Positions 1-5,639 of a stretch of 5,639 nt of DNA are shown here, in pieces. A program made the position numbers and the translations under genes. Every line of letters begins with the position of its first letter. The stretch's first letter is position 1. The notes below the pieces were generated by a model. That model had not been told where the DNA came from and made no database searches. It saw only the letters and a list, made by a program, of their open reading frames with translations. Origin of the DNA: Leclercia sp. UBA7405 (lineage in GTDB: Bacteria > Pseudomonadota > Gammaproteobacteria > Enterobacterales > Enterobacteriaceae); contig DKMV01000236.1 of NCBI GenBank assembly GCA_002469605.1, positions 1 to 5,639 on the forward strand, in the 5' to 3' direction.

Positions 1-3000
1 GCGCGCTTTCCAGTCCTGCACTACCGCATGCACTTCCTGGTCGCGAACAAAGGCACCATGCACGCGCACCGGCGAGGTGGAGTTCGGGCCAGAGTAGAGC
101 ATATCCCCCATGCCGAGCAGCGATTCCGCGCCACCCTGATCGAGGATGGTACGGGAGTCAATTTTGCTCGATACGGTAAAGGCGATACGGGTCGGAATGT
201 TGGCTTTAATCAGGCCGGTGATAACGTCCACGGACGGACGCTGGGTCGCCAGCACCAGGTGAATACCGGCGGCACGAGCTTTTTGCGCCAGACGCGCGAT
301 CAGCTCTTCCACTTTTTTACCGACGGTCATCATCAGGTCGGCGAATTCATCCACCAGCACCACGATATACGGCAGTTTCTCCAGCACCGGATGCTGGGCA
401 TCCATGCTATCGCCCGGCTTCCAGTAAGGATCCGGAATAGGACGGCCCATCCGCGCCGCTTCGGCAATCTTCTCGTTATAACCGGCAAGGTTACGCACGC
501 CCAGAGCGGACATCAGCTTATAGCGACGTTCCATTTCGTTGACGCTCCAGCGCAGGGCGTTGGCAGCGTCCTTCATGTCGGTGACCACTTCGGTCAGCAG
601 ATGCGGAATACCTTCATAGACCGACAGCTCCAGCATTTTGGGGTCAATCATGATGAAACGCACATCTTCCGGCTGCGCTTTATAGAGCATGCTGAGGATC
701 ATGGCGTTTACACCAACCGACTTACCGGAACCCGTAGTACCGGCCACCAGCAGGTGCGGCATCTTGGCGAGGTCTGCCACCACCGGATCGCCGGCGATAT
801 CTTTACCTAACACCACGCTCAGCGGGGAAGGATTGTCGCGGAACTTGGCGTTATCAAGGACCTCACGCAGATAGACGGTCTGGCGTTTTTTGTTCGGCAG
901 CTCAAGCCCAACGTAAGGTTTACCCGGAATAACTTCCACTACGCGCACGGCAACGGTCGACAACGAGCGCGCCAGGTCACGGGAGAGGTTGGAAATGCGC
1001 GCGGCTTTTACGCCCGGCGCCAGGTTCAGTTCAAAGCGGGTGATAACCGGACCTGGAGAGTAGTTAACCACATCCGCTTTAATACGGAAGTCGGCCAGAC
1101 GGGCTTCGACCAGACGCGCCATCTGCTCAAGCGCAAAGGTATCGACCGGTTCAACTTCGGCAGGTGGCGGAGTCAGCAGATCCAGCGACGGCAGCGGCGT
1201 AGTTGGGCGCTGCAGCGGGCGGCTGTCGCCGTTACGCATTAACAGCGGATGGATCAGGCTCTCCTGCGGCGGCGTCATTGGCTGCTGCGGTGCCGAGGCA
1301 AACTGCTGCTGCGCTACCGGCTGCTGCTGTGCTGGTGCAAATTGCTGAGGCGCTGCGGGCTGCGGCGCAGGGGCATACTGCTGCGGCGATGCGGGCTGCT
1401 GAGGCGCCGGGGCAAACTGCTGGGGTGCGGTCGGCTGTTGTTGTGCGGGAGCATAGGGCTGGCGCACGGGTTCCGGCTCGGGCATAACGCTCGGGGTAAA
1501 GAGCGGCTCGCTCGGCGTATCGTCCACCAGATCTTTCATCGGTGAGAATTCAAAATCCGCCAGCGAGAAAGGTGTGGCGCCTGTCGGCTGTTCACCCGCA
1601 TAACGCTGCTGCTGCGTAGCGGCAAACTGGCGGGCCAGTTCGGCTTCGGCGGCGTCGTCTTCATCCTGCTGCTGGTGAACCTCTGGCTCATACTCTTCGC
1701 CATAGCGCTGCTGCTGTTGTGCAGCAAACTGGCGGGCCAGCTCATCCTGCTGCAACGCATCGGCATCATCAGGATGGTGCGGATCTTCATAGCGCTCGCG
1801 GCCCGTTTCACGCGCTTTCTCTTCGGCGATGCGCTGTGAAGGAAGCTTAATCCCGTAGGAGGCCAGCTCGCGACGGGTCGGCACCTTCACGCGATTAGGA
1901 CGCGGAAGCTGCGGGCCGATGCCCTCTTTCACCTGCGGGCGCGGGGCGCCGCTGGTCGCAAGGCTAAAGAGCGGCGCGGCGGCGGAAGCGGCAGCCGCCA
2001 CCTGCTGTACGTTTGGCGCTGCCGGAGCGGGAACCGCAGCCGGGGCCTCAACGGCAGACGCAGGCATAGACGGTGTTGCCACAGGTTCAGGCGCTGCCGG
2101 TTCAGGCACCGGCTGGTACCAGGCCGCCAGCTGTTCACGTTCGCGGGCGCGCTTCTCTTCGACCTCTTCAAAATAGTAGAGCGGCGGACGTGAAGGTTTA
2201 ACCTCTTCTGCCGGTTCTGCTGGCGTCTCTTCCACTACCGCGCGATCGGCAACCGGCTCCGGCATGTATTCTGCCTGAGGCGCCTGATAGTGCGGCTGCG
2301 GCGCAGCCTGTTCCGGGGCGTAGTCAGGCTGATACGGCGCCTGATAAGCAGGCTGAGACGGTGTCTGATAATCAGGCTGAGAAGGAACCTGGTATTCAGG
2401 TTGATAGGGTGCCTGATATTCCGGCTGCGGCGGTACCGACGCATAGTGCTCAGGCTGAGGCGCAATCACGGGTTCGGTCTGCACGCCAGGCGCGGTATGC
2501 CACTCTACTGCCGAAGCCTGGAGACTTACCTCCTGCGCCGGTGGGGTTTGGGTAACCGGCTCAACGGGTGCGGCATAAACCTGGGTTGCAGCCGTGGCGG
2601 CGGCCGCAGCGGCTACCGGCTCGGCGACGCTATGGCCGTTAAGCAGCGGGTCGTATTCATCATATTCAGACGCGATAGCGCGGCTTCCGGAGAAGAGCAC
2701 ATCGTCCGGATCGGTCGCCACGCCACGGGCGCTGTACGCCACCTCGTCGTCGTCCATCCGTTTGCCGGAGAACAGCGCGGCATCGGTTTTACGCGCCAGC
2801 GGATTAGTAAATTTCTCGGCAACGCGCTTACGACGCGCCAGCGCGCCGCGCAGGATACGTGCCCGACGCGACTCGCGGCGTTCGGCGTATTCCTCTTCTT
2901 CTTCGTAGTCGTCTTCGTACTCTTCGTCATCCACCCAGGTGTCATCGCGACGGGTGCGGTTGCTGGCGAAGGTCAGAATATTAAGGATCAGGCTACCAAT

Positions 3001-3567
3001 TTTCTCGGCGATACTGACCCAGGACCAGCCGGTAAAGAGCGTCAGGCCCGCCGCCCAGATGCAGAGCAGCGTAATGGTGCCGCCGCTGCTGTGCAGCATC
3101 GGCTGTAGCGCGGTGCTCAGCAGGCTACCGATGACGCCGCCGGAGGCAAAGTACCAGATATCGTCCGCGTTGATTGCCGCCAGCCCGCAGGAGGTGAGGA
3201 TCAGCGCCAGAGCGCCAATCAGGCGCAGCGAAACGGCGAAGTAATCGATGTAGTCGTCATTCTGACGGTGGCGCCAGGCAAACCAGCAGCCGCCGATGAT
3301 GATCACCGGAATGGTGTAGGCCATCACGCCAAAAATGAAGAACAGGGTATCCGCAAGCCAGGCACCGGGTACGCCGCCCAGATTATGGATAGGCTCATGC
3401 CATGCGGTTTGCGACCAGCTGGGATCGGAAGGATTGAAAGTAAGTAGCGCTGCCATCAGCCAGATGGCAAACAGAGCAACAACGATCAGTAACGCCTCAA
3501 GGAGTCGGCGCCCGCTGCTGAGCTTGGTTAAATTGACTTCTTTGTCTTCAGTATATTCCTGGCTCAA
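1..3567 (-). CDS. ftsK: DNA translocase FtsK, partial (C-terminal end beyond window)
   Basis: FtsK is the divisome-anchored, ATP-driven DNA pump that clears the closing septum and activates XerCD recombination at dif. All 1189 codons from the TTG at 3565-3567 to the window edge read without stop or frameshift. The protein starts [11 protein letters not shown], as in E. coli, which also uses TTG; GGAG lies 8 nt upstream. Visible parts: about four membrane segments (near 25-44, 70-92, 111-129, 164-184); an acidic run at 213-227 followed by an Arg-rich stretch; a Pro/Gln-rich linker to about 785 with three repeat sets; then the alpha/beta RecA-like motor. Walker A is GTTGSGKS at 943-950, Walker B is VLVDE at 1070-1074, and ATQRPS is at 1107-1112. 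The frame ends at QDWKAR, so by comparison with E. coli about 90 residues, including the KOPS-reading winged-helix gamma domain, lie outside. The linker appears some 45-50 residues shorter than E. coli's, from memory. Confidence 0.98.
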   Translation of the reverse strand, partial: MSQEYTEDKEVNLTKLSSGRRLLEALLIVVALFAIWLMAALLTFNPSDPSWSQTAWHEPIHNLGGVPGAWLADTLFFIFGVMAYTIPVIIIGGCWFAWRHRQNDDYIDYFAVSLRLIGALALILTSCGLAAINADDIWYFASGGVIGSLLSTALQPMLHSSGGTITLLCIWAAGLTLFTGWSWVSIAEKIGSLILNILTFASNRTRRDDTWVDDEEYEDDYEEEEEYAERRESRRARILRGALARRKRVAEKFTNPLARKTDAALFSGKRMDDDEVAYSARGVATDPDDVLFSGSRAIASEYDEYDPLLNGHSVAEPVAAAAAATAATQVYAAPVEPVTQTPPAQEVSLQASAVEWHTAPGVQTEPVIAPQPEHYASVPPQPEYQAPYQPEYQVPSQPDYQTPSQPAYQAPYQPDYAPEQAAPQPHYQAPQAEYMPEPVADRAVVEETPAEPAEEVKPSRPPLYYFEEVEEKRAREREQLAAWYQPVPEPAAPEPVATPSMPASAVEAPAAVPAPAAPNVQQVAAAASAAAPLFSLATSGAPRPQVKEGIGPQLPRPNRVKVPTRRELASYGIKLPSQRIAEEKARETGRERYEDPHHPDDADALQQDELARQFAAQQQQRYGEEYEPEVHQQQDEDDAAEAELARQFAATQQQRYAGEQPTGATPFSLADFEFSPMKDLVDDTPSEPLFTPSVMPEPEPVRQPYAPAQQQPTAPQQFAPAPQQPASPQQYAPAPQPAAPQQFAPAQQQPVAQQQFASAPQQPMTPPQESLIHPLLMRNGDSRPLQRPTTPLPSLDLLTPPPAEVEPVDTFALEQMARLVEARLADFRIKADVVNYSPGPVITRFELNLAPGVKAARISNLSRDLARSLSTVAVRVVEVIPGKPYVGLELPNKKRQTVYLREVLDNAKFRDNPSPLSVVLGKDIAGDPVVADLAKMPHLLVAGTTGSGKSVGVNAMILSMLYKAQPEDVRFIMIDPKMLELSVYEGIPHLLTEVVTDMKDAANALRWSVNEMERRYKLMSALGVRNLAGYNEKIAEAARMGRPIPDPYWKPGDSMDAQHPVLEKLPYIVVLVDEFADLMMTVGKKVEELIARLAQKARAAGIHLVLATQRPSVDVITGLIKANIPTRIAFTVSSKIDSRTILDQGGAESLLGMGDMLYSGPNSTSPVRVHGAFVRDQEVHAVVQDWKAR
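351..358 (-). other. Chi octamer (GCTGGTGG), second copy
   Basis: A second exact Chi word on the minus strand, within the VLVD codons of the Walker B strand of ftsK. Both copies are on the ftsK coding strand, which is the leading strand for this gene in E. coli and so the expected orientation. Codon usage alone (CTG GTG G) can also produce it. Confidence 0.6.
744..751 (-). other. Chi octamer (GCTGGTGG)
   Basis: An exact match to the E. coli RecBCD-regulating Chi sequence, reading on the minus strand within ftsK. It lies in the codons for LLVA of the beta-strand leading into Walker A. The word match is certain; Chi activity in this organism is inferred from enterobacterial RecBCD. Confidence 0.6.
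1264..1461 (-). repeat. Imperfect ~39-bp tandem repeat coding Gln/Pro/Ala 13-mers in the FtsK linker
   Basis: Five imperfect units of 12-15 residues run just before the motor domain: [51 protein letters not shown] and [15 protein letters not shown]. The core is QQ-[F/Y]-A-P-A-[P/Q]-Q-Q-P. E. coli FtsK, as I remember it, carries a 13-residue repeat of the type QYQQPQQPVAPQP at the same place, so the position and period are shared while the sequence differs. The repeated CTG/CAG-type codons make this stretch a likely site of slippage and copy-number change. Confidence 0.88.
1600..1746 (-). repeat. Duplicated ELARQFA-QQQ-RY motif in the FtsK linker
   Basis: Two copies of a 14-15 residue motif lie in the linker: [15 protein letters not shown] (1702-1746) and [14 protein letters not shown] (1600-1641). 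Each is preceded by an acidic patch (DDADALQQ and [11 protein letters not shown]) and followed by a Gly-Glu (GEEYEPE, AGEQP). E. coli FtsK has the same pair, from memory (ELARQFAQTQQQRY twice). Unlike the other linker repeats, this duplication therefore seems old and conserved, which suggests a real role, perhaps as a paired helix or docking site. The role itself is inference. Confidence 0.85.
2332..2427 (-). repeat. Tandem 24-bp repeat coding four octapeptides in the FtsK linker
   Basis: Four back-to-back 24-nt units encode [24 protein letters not shown] and QPAYQAPY (about residues 381-412 of FtsK), consensus QP-[E/D/A]-Y-Q-[A/V/T]-P-[Y/S]. Degenerate copies flank them: QPEHYASV before, then QPDYAPEQ and QPHYQAPQ after (down to 2275). 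Every unit keeps the reading frame. The segment is low-complexity and presumably disordered. FtsK linkers are known to vary in length and to be Pro/Gln-rich. I do not recall this particular octapeptide from E. coli FtsK, so it looks lineage-specific. Confidence 0.9.
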
Positions 3568-3575
3568 AACAGGCT

Positions 3576-3579
3576 CTCC
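3576..3579 (-). promoter_or_regulatory. Ribosome binding site of ftsK
   Basis: GGAG on the minus strand, 8 nt before the TTG start. It supports TTG as the true start in place of any internal ATG. Confidence 0.75.
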
Positions 3580-3616
3580 AGGTACCAGGCATATCCTGCC
3601 TGTTTGCTAAAACGGA

Positions 3617-3645
3617 CAACAGTGCCGGAAAAACCGGCACTGTTG
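3617..3645 (-). terminator. 12-bp hairpin between lrp and ftsK (probable lrp terminator or attenuator)
   Basis: A perfect 12-bp inverted repeat has arms CAACAGTGCCGG (3634-3645 on the minus strand) and CCGGCACTGTTG (3617-3628) around a TTTTT loop. It is GC-rich at the loop end, and TTTT occurs several bases beyond the stem, not directly after it. It is the strongest stem in the gap after lrp, so it probably ends or attenuates lrp transcription. The lack of an immediate U-run leaves intrinsic termination uncertain. An mRNA 3'-end stabiliser or an ftsK leader structure is also possible. Confidence 0.6.
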
Positions 3646-3661
3646 CTGTATGGATTACCAG
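3646..3661 (-). promoter_or_regulatory. LexA operator (SOS box) upstream of ftsK
   Basis: CTGGTAATCCATACAG on the minus strand fits the CTG-N10-CAG LexA core and differs from CTGT-N8-ACAG at one outer position (G for T at position 4). E. coli ftsK has an SOS-controlled promoter, dinH, with a very similar box at this place, as I recall. A weak promoter overlaps it on the minus strand: TTGGTT (3668-3673), 17-nt spacer, TACAGC (3645-3650), each 3/6 to consensus. LexA bound here would cover the -10 box. The operator directly abuts the hairpin at 3617-3645. Confidence 0.78.
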
Positions 3662-3701
3662 GAGTGTAACCAAAGTGCACTGCTTTTGCACCTGTTGCGT
3701 G

Positions 3702-4196
3702 CTAGCGCGTTTTGATAACCAGACGGTTGCTCTGCTTGACTTCTTCCATTACCACATAGGTACGGGTGTCGTTCACGCCAGGTAGACGCAGCAGGGTTTC
3801 ACCCAGCAGTTTACGGTAAGCAGACATGTCAGGCACACGGGTTTTCAACAGGTAGTCGAAATCACCGGAAACCAGATGACACTCCTGAATTTCTTCCAGT
3901 TTTTGCACGGCGGCGTTGAACTGTTCAAACACATCCGGCGCGCCACGATTCAGAGTAATCTCAACAAATACCAGAAGTGAGGCATCCAGATAATGCGGGT
4001 TAAGCAGAGCCGTGTAGCCCTGAATAAAACCCTGTCTTTCCAGTCGGCGCACACGCTCAAGGCACGGCGTCGGGGAAAGTCCCACACGTTTTGAAAGCTC
4101 GACGTTGGAAATACGCCCATCCTTTTGCAATTCATTAAGAATGTTACGATCGATACGGTCGAGATCTTTGCCAGGGCGCTTCTTGCTATCTACCAT
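3702..4196 (-). CDS. lrp: Leucine-responsive regulatory protein Lrp
   Basis: This is a complete 164-residue protein, the E. coli length. Lrp is a feast/famine-family DNA-binding and DNA-wrapping regulator (octamer/hexadecamer, leucine-responsive) that controls amino-acid synthesis, transport and pili. The N-terminal helix-turn-helix spans about residues 29-55 (RISNVELSKRVGLSPTP, then CLERVRRLERQGFI). The C-terminal RAM domain, about 70-155, contains the effector-site signature SGDFDYLLKTRVPDM, with G111, D112 and D114. The ATG at 4194-4196 gives the known N-terminus MVDSKKRPGKD and has AGAGAGA 8 nt upstream. An in-frame GTG at 4251-4253 would add 19 residues but lacks a ribosome site. The only difference I notice from E. 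coli is Ala for Thr at residue 95, from memory. The stop is TAG at 3702-3704. ftsK follows after 134 bp in the same direction. Confidence 0.98.
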   Translation of the reverse strand: MVDSKKRPGKDLDRIDRNILNELQKDGRISNVELSKRVGLSPTPCLERVRRLERQGFIQGYTALLNPHYLDASLLVFVEITLNRGAPDVFEQFNAAVQKLEEIQECHLVSGDFDYLLKTRVPDMSAYRKLLGETLLRLPGVNDTRTYVVMEEVKQSNRLVIKTR

Positions 4197-4466
4197 TATT
4201 ATTGTCTCTCTGTATTCCTTCCCTAACTCCTGCCAGGACCCTGTGCACTTCACTGTTCAGAGTCTTCACCCGTGAATAATCGCATCGCCTGTTTTTTAAT
4301 GTGCGCGATACCGATTAGGGTTATGTGGTAAGAAGACCGTTGCCCGCAGGCTGTCATCAACATCACGTATGGCATCTGTCCACACCATGCGTAGATTTCG
4401 CTGACCGGATAAAAATGGCGATTATCTGCATGACTATGCGCTACTCAATAACCGCATTTTTTTCTT
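4197..4466 (-). other. Long 5' leader of lrp mRNA
   Basis: About 270 nt separate the lrp start codon from the likely transcription start near 4466. This agrees with the 267-nt leader reported for E. coli lrp. The leader holds a 37-codon reading frame on the minus strand, ATG at 4361-4363 to TGA at 4250-4252, with no clear ribosome site. The TGA overlaps a GTG (4251-4253) that is in frame with lrp. No known riboswitch fold or classic terminator is evident. Long leaders of this kind are typical targets of post-transcriptional control. Confidence 0.6.
4205..4211 (-). promoter_or_regulatory. Ribosome binding site of lrp
   Basis: AGAGAGA lies 8 nt before the ATG of lrp. A stronger purine run, GGAAGGA, sits about 10 nt further upstream, probably too far to serve this start. 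The site favours the ATG at 4196 over the upstream in-frame GTG. Confidence 0.5.
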
Positions 4467-4472
4467 CCTTGA

Positions 4473-4503
4473 ATGTTTTCGCAAAAGCGCAGGGGATTGT
4501 CAA
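4473..4503 (-). promoter_or_regulatory. Predicted lrp promoter
   Basis: A perfect -35 hexamer TTGACA lies at 4498-4503 on the minus strand. Within 17-19 nt downstream are only weak -10 candidates: GAAAAC at 4475-4480 or AAACAT at 4473-4478, each 3/6 to consensus. The implied start near 4466 gives a leader of about 270 nt, matching E. coli. lrp is known to be autorepressed by Lrp and repressed by H-NS; A/T tracts downstream (such as the run at 4457-4463) fit this but are not proof. Confidence 0.65.
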
Positions 4504-4531
4504 AGCAAAACATCGATTTTTAGTACAACAT

Positions 4532-4554
4532 GCCGGATATTCATTACGTCCGGC
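4532..4554. repeat. Inverted repeat GCCGGA/TCCGGC
   Basis: GCCGGA (4532-4537) and TCCGGC (4549-4554) form a 6-bp stem with an 11-nt AT-rich loop. The ends resemble enterobacterial REP elements (GCCGGAT...CCGGC), but the centre does not match, so it is at best a degraded REP. It lies upstream of the lrp -35 box. Confidence 0.4.
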
Positions 4555-4580
4555 GATTAATCCTCATTTTATCGCCTTAG

Positions 4581-5639
<1,059 letters not shown>

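Noticed and set aside
28..810. 260-codon open frame on the plus strand
   Set aside because: It lies wholly antisense to the FtsK motor domain, whose frame is unmistakable. Its product is His/Arg-rich with no recognisable fold, as expected from the complement of GC-rich coding sequence.
2290..3108. 272-codon open frame on the plus strand
   Set aside because: Antisense to the FtsK linker. Its Arg/Leu-rich repeats are the complement of the Pro/Gln/Tyr repeats, with no independent coding signal.
3675..3691. GTGCA/TGCAC inverted repeat just after the lrp stop as a terminator
   Set aside because: The stem is only 5 bp with a 7-nt loop and has just three T after it. The 12-bp hairpin at 3617-3645 is far stronger.
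4216..4223. KOPS site (GGGNAGGG) for FtsK loading
   Set aside because: GGGAAGGA on the minus strand misses the last base, and I found no exact KOPS octamer by eye in the window.
4532..4554. A true REP/BIME element
   Set aside because: Only the outer GCCGGA/TCCGGC bases resemble REP; the conserved central part is missing.

Overview
The window is a conserved core-genome segment of an enterobacterium (Enterobacteriaceae, near Escherichia, Klebsiella and Enterobacter). The order is ftsK - lrp - trxB, with ftsK and lrp on the minus strand and trxB diverging on the plus strand. This is the known E. coli trxB-lrp-ftsK arrangement, seen from the other side. Lrp and TrxB differ from the E. coli proteins, as I remember them, by only scattered substitutions. 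The genus cannot be fixed from the sequence alone.

Layout. Positions 1-3567 (minus) hold ftsK, cut off by the window start: 1189 uninterrupted codons cover the membrane domain, the long linker and most of the translocase motor, but not the C-terminal gamma domain. Positions 3568-3701 are a compact regulatory gap with a LexA operator, a 12-bp hairpin and the ftsK ribosome binding site. Positions 3702-4196 (minus) hold complete lrp. Positions 4197-4745 are a 549-bp divergent control region with the long lrp leader, an lrp promoter with a perfect -35 box, several inverted repeats and the likely trxB promoter. Positions 4746-5639 (plus) hold trxB, complete at its start and lacking about 23 C-terminal codons.

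How the genes relate. They are neighbours rather than one pathway. FtsK couples septum formation to chromosome dimer resolution and is probably SOS-inducible here. Lrp is the leucine-responsive global regulator of amino-acid metabolism. TrxB reduces thioredoxin with NADPH. lrp and ftsK run in the same direction, so lrp readthrough could contribute to ftsK, while lrp and trxB share a divergent promoter region.

I see no mobile element, CRISPR array, tRNA or accessory island, and no new system. The less ordinary points are the three sets of repeats in the FtsK linker, the LexA site abutting a hairpin in the ftsK leader, and a 37-codon reading frame in the lrp leader whose stop overlaps a GTG in frame with lrp. 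Several long open frames antisense to ftsK and trxB are shadows.
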